From Alphaproteobacteria bacterium (lineage in GTDB: Bacteria; Pseudomonadota; Alphaproteobacteria; Bin95), in the NCBI GenBank assembly GCA_030833925.1, contig JAURGE010000030.1:1-32696 (forward strand): a stretch of DNA of 32,696 nucleotides, in the 5' to 3' direction. Below are positions 1 through 7,214 of the stretch, piece after piece. The notes beneath the pieces are model-generated. The model ran no database searches. It was not told the DNA's origin and saw only the letters and a list, made by a program, of their open reading frames with translations. The position numbers and the translations under genes are program-made. Positions within the stretch are counted from its first letter, which is position 1. Every line of letters starts with the position of its first letter.

Positions 1-360
1 TTCGTAAATGAAGATGAGTTTAGTAGATTAATTAAAAATCAAGAATTTCTTGAGTATGCAAAAGTTTTTAATAATTTTTATGGGACTACAAGAACACCAG
101 TAATTGACAAACTTAATAGAGGTAAGAATGTTCTCTTTGATATTGATTGGCAGGGTGCAGATCAAATCAAAAATAAAAAATTAGATTATAAATTAATTAC
201 TTTTTTTATATTACCCCCAAGTAAAGAAATTTTATTTGAAAGACTCTCAAATAGAGACATGAAAGATAAATTAATTGCTGAGGAAAGAATGAAACAATTT
301 GGTCGGGATGTGCTTCATTGGATCAATTATGATTATGTAAAGAAGACAGCTGAGACCTAA
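1..360 (+). CDS. gmk: Guanylate kinase fragment, SAR11-like, broken at both ends
   Basis: Guanylate kinase phosphorylates GMP to GDP in nucleotide metabolism. Frame 1 is open from base 1 to a TAA at 358-360 and reads as the middle of Gmk. It contains [21 protein letters not shown] (GMP-binding region), [31 protein letters not shown] and the lid-like [18 protein letters not shown]. Compared with E. coli Gmk (about 207 residues) it covers roughly residues 55-165. The P-loop lies off the left edge. After NYDYV the expected continuation (a ND-rich segment) is replaced by KKTAET and a stop, because the host sequence begins there. Base composition and codon use (AAA, AAT, TTA, ATT) are far more AT-rich than the rest of the window, and the wording resembles Pelagibacterales Gmk. 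It is probably not part of this organism's chromosome. Confidence 0.85.
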   Translation, partial: FVNEDEFSRLIKNQEFLEYAKVFNNFYGTTRTPVIDKLNRGKNVLFDIDWQGADQIKNKKLDYKLITFFILPPSKEILFERLSNRDMKDKLIAEERMKQFGRDVLHWINYDYVKKTAET

Positions 361-594
361 AGTTAAAAGTAGTAGCCAGAGAGATGTGATAGGGCGCGGC
401 TTGCTTCGCCTGGATGATTCTTTCAGTATTCGGGTCTCTTTGTATCCTTCTTCATGATCAAAGTTGGAGGAAGGATTGTTTTCAATTTCGGCTTTTATGG
501 ATTGTTCCGAACTTCGCCTGCGTGGGATATCCTGAAAATCCGCCTCGATTGGCGCCGAGGACACATGGTTGGTCGCATTCGTAGTATCGGTCAT
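271..594 (-). CDS. Mitofilin-like (COG4223) inner-membrane protein, N-terminal stub
   Basis: In many alphaproteobacteria hemC and hemD are followed by a protein with a charged, disordered N-terminus, one membrane helix and a long coiled coil related to mitochondrial mitofilin/Mic60. It is thought to help organise the inner membrane. Here about the first 85 residues are genuine: a polar segment rich in S, E, R and N, then [10 protein letters not shown] and a hydrophobic stretch ([15 protein letters not shown], residues 71-85). The remainder to residue 107 is antisense of the foreign gmk fragment, so the coiled coil is missing. The ATG at 594 overlaps the hemD stop as ATGA, showing translational coupling. 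Assignment rests on position, the N-terminal charge pattern and the single helix, not on a conserved domain. Confidence 0.6.
   Translation of the reverse strand: MTDTTNATNHVSSAPIEADFQDIPRRRSSEQSIKAEIENNPSSNFDHEEGYKETRILKESSRRSKPRPITSLWLLLLTLGLSCLLYIIIIDPMKHIPTKLFHSFLSN
334..345. other. Chimeric junction between AT-rich gmk and host sequence
   Basis: Around base 338-341 composition switches from strongly AT-rich to moderate GC. Two genes running towards each other are both cut here: Gmk homology ends after NYDYV on the plus strand. On the minus strand the mitofilin-like protein reads a natural membrane helix up to about LSCLL and then YIIIIDPMK, which is only the antisense of gmk. A single breakpoint explains both truncations. 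The exact base cannot be fixed by eye. Assembly chimera is the simplest reading; a real recombination is possible but less likely. Confidence 0.75.
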
Positions 595-1352
595 CTTATC
601 TTGTCGCCTCCATCCTCTGATCTAGGATTAAGCGCATGTGATACCGCTGCCATTAGCACCGACGCCGATGTCGGATTTTCTGCAATCAGCGTTTCTCGCC
701 ATGACAATGCCTCTAACGGTTCAGCCGCATTTTCGCTTATAGCAACAGCTACTATCCTGGTAACTGCCCCTATTAGCGATGCTTTAACAAGCAGCTTAAC
801 AAATGTCTTGCTACTTTGCGGTGAAAAGAAAGTGGCATATGCAATGCTGTGAGATTGAAGTGCTGTCTTGAAGGAAGATCTCAAGGTATTAGCCGGCCGC
901 ACACGGTACAGAGTTGCCCGTTTGACAGAAAAACCCTCCGATTGCAGGGAGGTTGCTGGGTCAAAACCCACTTCAGTGCCAGATACATGAAGTAGGCTTC
1001 CTGAACTTGGGCACAGTCGTCTTGCTACCATTTGGGAGAGATCTGCTCCGGTCCCATCAGCGCTCTCAACGTAAGAAAATCCAGCAGCTTTGGCTGCTCT
1101 GGCGGTGGCTGAGCCAACTGTAAATATGGGTATAGAGCGATTTTCTGTTCGCACGGAAAGGGCTCTAACACCATTTGCACTGGTCAGAAGCAGCGCTTGA
1201 AAATTATCAACGTCACCAAGCTCAACTGGCAAAAACTCTAAGGTAGAGATGGGTTCAACTAGTGGATCGAACCCGGCTATGGCAGCCTGTTTAGCAAAGT
1301 CACTGGCACCGGGCTCTGGCCTTGTAATCAAAATGACAGGGCGTTCAGTCAC
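591..1352 (-). CDS. hemD: Uroporphyrinogen-III synthase
   Basis: HemD closes hydroxymethylbilane into uroporphyrinogen III with inversion of ring D, the step after HemC in haem, sirohaem and cobalamin synthesis; it is cytosolic. The 253-residue protein has the usual bilobed HemD pattern: ILITRPEPGA at the N-terminus, LLLTSANGVRAL (about 55-66), FTVGSATARAAKAAGF (about 77-92), YRVRPA, FFSPQSSKTF (about 176-185) and AVAISENAAEPLEAL near the C-terminus. The family is poorly conserved, so length, these blocks and direct linkage to hemC carry the call. The start codon is GTG at 1352, overlapping the hemC stop as GTGA; the stop overlaps the next gene's ATG. The three genes form one translationally coupled minus-strand operon. 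Confidence 0.92.
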   Translation of the reverse strand: MTERPVILITRPEPGASDFAKQAAIAGFDPLVEPISTLEFLPVELGDVDNFQALLLTSANGVRALSVRTENRSIPIFTVGSATARAAKAAGFSYVESADGTGADLSQMVARRLCPSSGSLLHVSGTEVGFDPATSLQSEGFSVKRATLYRVRPANTLRSSFKTALQSHSIAYATFFSPQSSKTFVKLLVKASLIGAVTRIVAVAISENAAEPLEALSWRETLIAENPTSASVLMAAVSHALNPRSEDGGDKIR

Positions 1353-2293
1353 GATACGAACAAGTCGGAGTCGCCGTTGGCGCGTAGTTCAGCACCAGCA
1401 TCACGGCCAAGTGCGGGACCATCATTAGCAGAGCCTAATCGTTCGATCCGCCAACTCCTTAATCCATCTTCTCGGGCAAGCATTGCTGAGAGCCGAAGGT
1501 CACCTTGTTTATTTAATTCTGCCAGGGCTGCAATTGGTGTTCGGCAGGACCCGTCAAGTTCAGCTAAAAGCGCTCTTTCTGTTTCTACGACAATGGTCGT
1601 ATTTGAACAGGCAATTTTTGATAAAGTCTGGATGATGACTTCTTCATCCTCCCGCACTTCCACGCCGATAGCCCCCTGGGCTGCGGCAGGCAACATAATA
1701 GCTGGATCTAACACTTCCGTTATGACCTCAGATTTGTCTAACCTGTCGAGCCCAGCCTTGGCGAGCAGTGTCGCGTCTGCTTCCCCTTTAGTGAGTTTGT
1801 TCAGGCGGGTTTCAACATTTCCTCGAAAGGGGACAACTTTGAGGTCTGGCCGTGCCGCAAGCAGCTGTGCCTTTCGGCGAAGCGATGATGTGCCGACGCA
1901 AGATCCTACAGGTAGATCTTTTAGGCTCTGTCCAGAAGCGGATATCAGGGCATCTCTTGGGTCTGCCCGCTCCAGAATAGCTGCTATTACAAAGCCATTT
2001 GGAAGTATAGTTTCCACGTCCTTCATCGAGTGGACCGCTATGTCAATTTCCTTTGCCGCAAGAGCTTCTTCAATTTCTTTTGCAAACAGCCCCTTACCAC
2101 CAATCTCTGCAAGAGGGCGATTTTGGATTTTGTCGCCAGTAGTTACGATTTTGATAATCTCAATTGCATTCGGTTTGGATAGTTCTGGGCAGGCGGCACG
2201 AAGTTTATCCGCCACGTGATGGGCCTGCCAAAGTGCTAACGGCGAGCCACGCGTGCCGATGCGAAGAGTTTGTTGGCTATCGAGATATTTCAT
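1349..2293 (-). CDS. hemC: Hydroxymethylbilane synthase (porphobilinogen deaminase)
   Basis: HemC polymerises four porphobilinogen molecules into hydroxymethylbilane. Family signatures are complete: RIGTRGSPLALWQA at the N-terminus, GGKGLFAKEIE (about 67-77), HSMKDV with the catalytic Asp near residue 93, GTSSLRRKAQL (135-145), FRGNVETRL, and LDGSCRTPIAAL (248-259), whose Cys (about 251) carries the dipyrromethane cofactor. Length, about 314 residues, is normal. An ATG at 2293 is immediately preceded by an in-frame GTG at 2296, so the start is ambiguous by one codon; no strong ribosome-binding site is visible. In many alphaproteobacteria the divergent neighbour of hemC is tsaD; here it is a CoA-transferase gene, marking the edge of an accessory block. 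Confidence 0.96.
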   Translation of the reverse strand: MKYLDSQQTLRIGTRGSPLALWQAHHVADKLRAACPELSKPNAIEIIKIVTTGDKIQNRPLAEIGGKGLFAKEIEEALAAKEIDIAVHSMKDVETILPNGFVIAAILERADPRDALISASGQSLKDLPVGSCVGTSSLRRKAQLLAARPDLKVVPFRGNVETRLNKLTKGEADATLLAKAGLDRLDKSEVITEVLDPAIMLPAAAQGAIGVEVREDEEVIIQTLSKIACSNTTIVVETERALLAELDGSCRTPIAALAELNKQGDLRLSAMLAREDGLRSWRIERLGSANDGPALGRDAGAELRANGDSDLFVS

Positions 2294-2387
2294 CACGCGC
2301 GTTGGTATATCGATGGTATTGGGCTTGCGGAAGGGCTCAGGCTCGAAGAAAGTTATAAACTGTTATTGATCGCTGAGGAATTGTTGT

Positions 2388-3602
2388 ATGTCCGGCCGAA
2401 TTTTCGAGGGCCTAAAAGTCATTGACTGTGCCAGCTTTATAGCGGCACCGGTTGCTGCCACATTTATGGCAGACTTTGGCGCCGAAGTCGTAAAGATAGA
2501 GGCCCCTGGCGGTGACCCCTACCGCTCTTTGTATCGTGGGCCGGGAATGCCAGTCGCTGATTTTGACTATGCTTGGTTCGCTGATAACCGTTCTAAGCGG
2601 GGTATCTGCCTCGACCTTAAACAGGATAAAGCGAGAGAGATACTCTTAAAGTTAGTTGCGGAAGCGGATGTTTTCATTACCAACTTCCCCTTTCCAGTTC
2701 GGGAGAAACTCAAGCTTCGTTATGAAGACCTGAAGGTCTCGAACCCAAATCTGATCTATGCCTCCCTTACGGCTTACGGCGAAGAAGGAGAAGAGGCTAA
2801 TAAGACTGGTTTTGACTCCACAGCACTGTGGGCAAGATCTGGCTTGATGGACATGATTAAATCATCGCCTGATGAGGCTCCTGCTCGCTCTGCGCCGGGA
2901 ATGGGTGATCACCCAACGGGAACCGCTCTTTTCGCAGGCATTGCTATGGCGCTGTATAAAAGGGAAAAGACAGGAGAAGGTTCTTACGTCTCGAGTTCTT
3001 TGGTTGCGAATGGAGCTTGGTGGAACTCTTTTTATCTGCAAGCTGCCCTAAGTGGTGCTGAAATCCCAGTAAGGCCGCATCGAGACGATTGGTTCAACGC
3101 TTTATCTAATCATTATCAGTGCAAAGACGGTCGATGGTTTATTTTGGCGCTAGTGAATGAAGCACGTCAGATTGACTGGTTCATAAAGGCCATCAATAGG
3201 CCGGATCTTCTCGAAGACCCCCGCTTCAAAACCCAAGAGCTTCGTAAAGAAAACGCGCGCGCTCTTACCAAAATACTAGACGATGTGTTTAGCGAGAAAG
3301 ACTGGGATGAGTGGCGTCAGATTTTAGGTGACCATGGCATAACCTTTGGCATTGTGCGCAAGACTATTGATATCCCGAGAGATCGTACGTTCGAAGATGC
3401 AGGTGCGGTGATTGACGCAGGAGTAAATAATCCTGTCGCAAAGACAATAGGCACGCCAGTCTTTATGCGCGGCCAAGAAAAGGCACCTGTAAGGCCACCA
3501 CCAGCTGTGGGGCAGCATAATGATGAGATAATGCATGAACTTGGTTACTCAGTGGATGAAATTGCCAATCTGCGTAACTCAGGGGCGCTTCAGGACGGAT
3601 AG
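2388..3602 (+). CDS. CaiB/BaiF (class III) family CoA-transferase
   Basis: Class III CoA-transferases move CoA between acyl-CoA and a free carboxylic acid through an aspartyl-CoA thioester. The 404-residue protein shows the family N-terminus (GLKVIDCASFIAAPVAA, DFGAEVVKIEAPGGD), the NRSKRGICLDLK block, DVFITNF, NPNLIYASLTAYG, and GMGDHPTG with the probable nucleophile Asp174. The C-terminal domain has the usual DPRF and VGQHNDEI segments. The ATG is preceded by GAGGAA at eight bases. It is first in a plus-strand operon, nine bases before the amidohydrolase-like gene, so it may activate the acid handled by this operon as a CoA ester. The substrate cannot be inferred: family members act on formate/oxalate, carnitine, bile acids, mesaconate, benzylsuccinate and others. 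Confidence 0.9.
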   Translation: MSGRIFEGLKVIDCASFIAAPVAATFMADFGAEVVKIEAPGGDPYRSLYRGPGMPVADFDYAWFADNRSKRGICLDLKQDKAREILLKLVAEADVFITNFPFPVREKLKLRYEDLKVSNPNLIYASLTAYGEEGEEANKTGFDSTALWARSGLMDMIKSSPDEAPARSAPGMGDHPTGTALFAGIAMALYKREKTGEGSYVSSSLVANGAWWNSFYLQAALSGAEIPVRPHRDDWFNALSNHYQCKDGRWFILALVNEARQIDWFIKAINRPDLLEDPRFKTQELRKENARALTKILDDVFSEKDWDEWRQILGDHGITFGIVRKTIDIPRDRTFEDAGAVIDAGVNNPVAKTIGTPVFMRGQEKAPVRPPPAVGQHNDEIMHELGYSVDEIANLRNSGALQDG

Positions 3603-3611
3603 GACAAGAGC

Positions 3612-4301
3612 ATGGGAAACGAAGTCAAACTTCAGGAAGCGCTTAAAACAATATTTGATGCGGACTCTGCACTTTATCAGACCAGGGGCTTCCAGCGGCG
3701 TATAGGCTATGGCACCCGGCCAGCACTTGTGAACATAGATCTTGCAAATGCCTGGACACGTCCTGGTCACGCATTCACTTGTTCTAATTGCGACGAGATA
3801 ATAGAGGCCACCAACCGAGTGCTAGAGCCAGCTCGAAAGCTAAAAATCCCAATTATCTTCACCACAACAGCCTATGCTGTCACCGAGGGGCCTAATACTG
3901 ATATGGGAATGTGGGGTCGGAAAATTCCCTGTGAAACACTCAAGGTTGGAAGCGAGGCGGTACAGATTGATAGTCGTCTTAATGTTCAACCAGACGAGCA
4001 TGTAATAGTTAAAAAGCGGGCGAGCGCATTTCATGGCACTATGCTTGCGGGCTTACTTCGTTCTGCTGATGTGGACACGGTTATCATCACCGGTACCACG
4101 GCAAGCGCGTGTGTGCGAAATACCGCCGAAGACGCTATCGCTGAGGGCTTTCGTCCAATTTTGCCGCGCGAGACAATAGGAGACCGCATAGCGGGTGCCA
4201 TTGAATGGAACCTATTCGACATAGATGCTAAGTTTGGTGATGTGGAACCTGTCGACAACGTAATACGTTACCTTGAGAGTTTGAATGGTGCCCCCAGGTA
4301 A
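3612..4301 (+). CDS. Isochorismatase-family cysteine hydrolase (N-carbamoylsarcosine amidase-like)
   Basis: This 229-residue protein belongs to the isochorismatase-like fold whose cysteine hydrolases cleave amide or carbamoyl C-N bonds (N-carbamoylsarcosine amidase, maleamate amidase, nicotinamidase). The catalytic triad is readable: Asp43 in ALVNIDLANAW, Lys134 or 135 in VIVKKRASAF, and Cys167 in GTTASACVRNTAEDA, preceded by the family cis-peptide region. The tail NLFDIDAKFGDV matches the N-carbamoylsarcosine/maleamate amidase subgroup better than true isochorismatases, which lack the Cys. The start has AGGA seven bases upstream and lies nine bases after the CoA-transferase stop, while the next gene starts only a few bases downstream, so it sits mid-operon. 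A carbamoylated or amidated intermediate is therefore plausible, but the substrate is unknown. Confidence 0.85.
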   Translation: MGNEVKLQEALKTIFDADSALYQTRGFQRRIGYGTRPALVNIDLANAWTRPGHAFTCSNCDEIIEATNRVLEPARKLKIPIIFTTTAYAVTEGPNTDMGMWGRKIPCETLKVGSEAVQIDSRLNVQPDEHVIVKKRASAFHGTMLAGLLRSADVDTVIITGTTASACVRNTAEDAIAEGFRPILPRETIGDRIAGAIEWNLFDIDAKFGDVEPVDNVIRYLESLNGAPR

Positions 4302-4305
4302 ACGC

Positions 4306-6261
4306 ATGCAAGAGACGTCACAAAGAGTGGAGCAATATCCTAATCTATTCAGTGAAATAAAAATTGCAGGCTCTCGGCTTCGCAACCGAATCGCTTTACC
4401 GGCGACGGTCACTAATTTAGCTCGACAAAATCGTATTACTGAGGGTTACAAGAATTTTTTGATCGAGCGGGCTAAGGGCGGGGTTGGCATGCTGATCTCA
4501 GAAGTGATCGCAGTTGATCCAAATGCCATTGCTCAGCCAGCTATTGTAACTGGTTTTGATGACGCCAATGATGCTGATTTTGCCGATCTTGCTTCCCAGG
4601 TTAATCGGGAAGGCGCAGCACTAGTAGGCCAACTATGGCACCCAGGAAAGCAACAGTTGTGGGGTGCTACCTCCTCACCAATGGGCGTCTCTAATCAACC
4701 TGATGCCTATAGCTGGACAGTACCTAGGGTGATGACTAATGGAGAGATAGAGGGCGTTGTCTCAGCCTACATAACAGTAGCAGCAAAGCTGTCTAGTTTG
4801 GGATATAATGGCGTTGAGTTGCATGGAGCTCACGGTTACCTCATCAATCAGTTTCTTTCACCTTGGTCAAACCTCCGCGAGGACCTTTGGGGTGGCTCGG
4901 TCGAGAATCGCATACGCTTCGCTGTACAAATAGCCCATGGAATAAAGACCGAAGCTGGTAAAGATTTTATCGTTGGATTGAAGATGCCTGGGACTGAGGA
5001 GGTTGAAGGTGGAATCGACCCTGATGAGGCTGAGCGGTTAACAAAAGCTCTAACCGCATCTGGGGCTTTTGATTATTTTGCCTATGGGCAGGGTAACTTT
5101 TCTCTTAGCCTTGAAAGTCACGTGCCCGATATAAATTACCAGCCGGGTCATTTCCTAGAAATTCATAAGAAAATGAAAAAAGCGGCGGCGGGAGTGCCGG
5201 TTATGGCGCTTGGCCGGATTAGCACTCCGAAGGAAGCCGAGAGTGCTCTAACTGCCGGGCAGGGCGACTTAATAGGGATGACACGAGCTTTGATAGCTGA
5301 CCCTGATTGGCCAAAAAAAGCTGAGGCAGGGGTTTCTAAGTACATTCGACCCACGACGTTCGACAATGTTGCTTGGGGCCTTGTGCATCAAGGAAAACCT
5401 CTTTCAGACCATCTAAACCCTCTTGTTGGCTTAGCAGGGGAAAGCGGTTGGACGCCACCACAGACCAAAACGCCTAAAACCATAGCGGTCGTGGGAGCAG
5501 GTCCTGCGGGTTTACAGGCTGCCTGGATTGCGGCCGCAAGGGGTCATGATGTGACGCTGTTCGGCCGCCGCCTGGGAGGTGCCCTGGATTTAGAAACACA
5601 GTTGCCTGGACGGTCCGACATGGGCCGTATAACGGCATGGCAGAAATTAATGGCAGAAGAGGCCGGTGTGAAATTTCACCTAGGGAGATTGGCCTCTGAA
5701 GACGAAGTGAGAGACTCGGCAGATACCATTATTCTTGCAACCGGTGCGGACCAGCGTTGGCCAGAATCTCTCGCGCCCACAAATGAGCCAGTTTTATCAG
5801 CGCGTGCGTTTGATATAGCAAAATGGACAGGGCGTAAGGACAGAGTAATTCTGTTTGATCAAGATCAGACAGCGGCTGTTTATGGGCTTGCCGATTTGCT
5901 GGCTAGCCAATTTAAAGAAGTGGTTTTAATGACCCCGCGCCCTCAATTTGCAGAAGGCGTAAACTACTGCAGCTCTATTGGTGTATTCCGAAGGCTCTAC
6001 TCCGCGGGTTCTACGTTGTTACCCGCAGCAATTCCAGTTGCCTTTAAAAATGGAAATGTATCTTGGTCTAATCCCTATATTGGCTCGCTACAAATGATTG
6101 AGGATGTTGACCTACTTATTTACGCGACCCCTAGGTCACCTAGATTGTCTCTAGCTTATGCAATGCAGGATTTGGACCTTATTCGGGTGGGTGATTGCCA
6201 GAGTCCCCGGCCATTGATTGGAGCGATCCACTCAGGTCATGCCGCAGGCCTCCAAGTTTAA
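4306..6261 (+). CDS. Old-yellow-enzyme/FAD two-domain oxidoreductase (2,4-dienoyl-CoA reductase/TMADH-like) lacking the 4Fe-4S cysteines
   Basis: The protein (about 651 residues) has an FMN-binding TIM barrel followed by a FAD/NAD(P) Rossmann region, the architecture of 2,4-dienoyl-CoA reductase FadH, trimethylamine dehydrogenase and stachydrine/betaine demethylases. Barrel motifs: NRIALPATVTN, ERAKGGVGMLISE, GQLWHPGKQ, ELHGAHGYLINQFLSPWSN with the likely catalytic Tyr, and GGSVENRIRF. The Rossmann motif is VVGAGPAGLQAAW. Between them relatives carry CxxCxxxC plus a fourth Cys binding a 4Fe-4S cluster. Here that stretch reads IRPTTFDNVAWGLVHQGK, PLSDHLNPLVGLAGE, with no cysteine; the protein's only two cysteines are near the C-terminus. 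Electron transfer FAD to FMN must be absent or different. ATG 4306 (AGG seven bases upstream) is preferred to 4285, which overlaps the preceding gene. The C-terminus lacks an obvious truncation. Confidence 0.88.
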   Translation: MQETSQRVEQYPNLFSEIKIAGSRLRNRIALPATVTNLARQNRITEGYKNFLIERAKGGVGMLISEVIAVDPNAIAQPAIVTGFDDANDADFADLASQVNREGAALVGQLWHPGKQQLWGATSSPMGVSNQPDAYSWTVPRVMTNGEIEGVVSAYITVAAKLSSLGYNGVELHGAHGYLINQFLSPWSNLREDLWGGSVENRIRFAVQIAHGIKTEAGKDFIVGLKMPGTEEVEGGIDPDEAERLTKALTASGAFDYFAYGQGNFSLSLESHVPDINYQPGHFLEIHKKMKKAAAGVPVMALGRISTPKEAESALTAGQGDLIGMTRALIADPDWPKKAEAGVSKYIRPTTFDNVAWGLVHQGKPLSDHLNPLVGLAGESGWTPPQTKTPKTIAVVGAGPAGLQAAWIAAARGHDVTLFGRRLGGALDLETQLPGRSDMGRITAWQKLMAEEAGVKFHLGRLASEDEVRDSADTIILATGADQRWPESLAPTNEPVLSARAFDIAKWTGRKDRVILFDQDQTAAVYGLADLLASQFKEVVLMTPRPQFAEGVNYCSSIGVFRRLYSAGSTLLPAAIPVAFKNGNVSWSNPYIGSLQMIEDVDLLIYATPRSPRLSLAYAMQDLDLIRVGDCQSPRPLIGAIHSGHAAGLQV

Positions 6262-6339
6262 ATAGCCTTTGTCGTCAGCAGAGCATCTTGGATAAATGGT
6301 CTTTACAGGCCTTGATACTAATTGAGTAATAAATGCGTG

Positions 6340-6771
6340 TCAGAGGGGAATCACGTCTTCGAAATCAACGTCTAGAGCCATTGCAAGCATTTGACAAATT
6401 TCTACTGAGGGGGTGATCGCACCTGTCTCAAAGGCTTCTATATCGTCCTCTTGAAAACCGATGAAGCCAGCAAGAGCCACTTGAGTTAGCCCTCGTTGTT
6501 CCCGCCAAACCAGAATCGGATTTTCTCCGGCATTTATGCGCTTCTGCACTGACTCGGGCATAGGTTCTCGAGGAGGGCGTGGGGGCGGAGCAGGCATTTC
6601 AAACTCAGCACCATAGCCTGCGGGAAGCTCAGGCGGCTCCTGATAAGTGTGCTTGGAAAAACCTGAATTAGTGCCTTCTAACAGGCCGTAATACTCGCTG
6701 ATAGGTAGAACAGCGAACGCCGGTCGGCCATCAGGGCCAGCAATAAATTGAACATTTAGTAGTTGGGACAT
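6340..6771 (-). CDS. HTH (XRE/Cro) regulator with Phd-like N-terminus
   Basis: About 143 residues in three parts. Residues 1-30 (VQFIAGPDGRPAFAVLPISE, YYGLLE) resemble the N-terminal segment of Phd/YefM-type or HigA-like antitoxins. A Pro-rich linker follows (EMPAPPPRPPREPMPES). A C-terminal HTH covers WREQRGLTQVALAGFIGFQE, DDIEAFETGAITPSVEI, ending in a helix LAMALDVDFEDVIPL. It probably binds DNA as a dimer and regulates its own operon. ATG 6771 (AAGG eight bases upstream) is chosen over a TTG at 6786 that would overlap the GNAT gene. It is the last gene of the HAD-GNAT-XRE operon. An antitoxin role is conceivable but no recognisable toxin is adjacent. Confidence 0.75.
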   Translation of the reverse strand: MSQLLNVQFIAGPDGRPAFAVLPISEYYGLLEGTNSGFSKHTYQEPPELPAGYGAEFEMPAPPPRPPREPMPESVQKRINAGENPILVWREQRGLTQVALAGFIGFQEDDIEAFETGAITPSVEICQMLAMALDVDFEDVIPL

Positions 6772-6782
6772 GAAAGTTGCCT

Positions 6783-7214
6783 TCAAGCTTTTTCAGAAAA
6801 TTTTGGTTGGATCCACTTTGCGAATATAGCGCGAGGCTCTTCTATCCAATCAATACTCTCATAAAATCCGATGACCTTGTGATTGTTTGGTCGAACCATG
6901 AGTTGCGCCTTTCTCAAGCCTCTTCCGAGAAACCAGGCGGAGGCGGCGTTCATCATTTCCCGACCAAGGCCCTGCCCCTTCCGTTCTGGATCTACTCCCA
7001 AATAGTAAACCCATCCTCTGTGCCCATCGTCACCAACCATGCAAGCAGCGATGATTATCTGGTTTTCCTCGCCGACTAGCACAGCAGACTGCGGTTGAGC
7101 CAGTGCGCGGTCAAAATCCTCAAAAGGCGGATTGTGATCGACTACGAGACCAGCTGCTTTCCAAAGGGCGACAACTTGATCGCGGTCAGACAACGTTGCG
7201 TCTCGCAGATACAT
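6783..7214 (-). CDS. GNAT-family N-acetyltransferase (YpeA-like)
   Basis: GNAT enzymes transfer an acetyl group from acetyl-CoA to amines. The 143-residue protein has the fold's landmarks: RDATLSDRDQVVALW at the start, the beta-4/alpha-3 acetyl-CoA signature YYLGVDPERKGQGLGREMM, with RKGQGLG as the pyrophosphate loop, and PNNHKVIGFYESIDW at the C-terminal alpha-4/beta-6 region. It resembles the small stand-alone YpeA type, whose substrates are mostly unknown. ATG 7214 overlaps the HAD stop as TGATG and has AGGA eight bases upstream; an in-frame ATG at 7223 is possible but too close to that site. Coupled translation with the HAD gene suggests a shared detoxification or metabolite-repair role, which is inference. 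Confidence 0.85.
   Translation of the reverse strand: MYLRDATLSDRDQVVALWKAAGLVVDHNPPFEDFDRALAQPQSAVLVGEENQIIIAACMVGDDGHRGWVYYLGVDPERKGQGLGREMMNAASAWFLGRGLRKAQLMVRPNNHKVIGFYESIDWIEEPRAIFAKWIQPKFSEKA

Noticed and set aside
1377-2219. Long plus-strand open frame opposite hemC
   Set aside because: Complementary shadow of hemC; Ser/Ala/Arg-rich without domain motifs.
6340-7214. GNAT plus HTH gene as a toxin-antitoxin pair
   Set aside because: Known GNAT toxins pair with ribbon-helix-helix antitoxins encoded upstream; here the HTH gene is downstream and the GNAT resembles YpeA.
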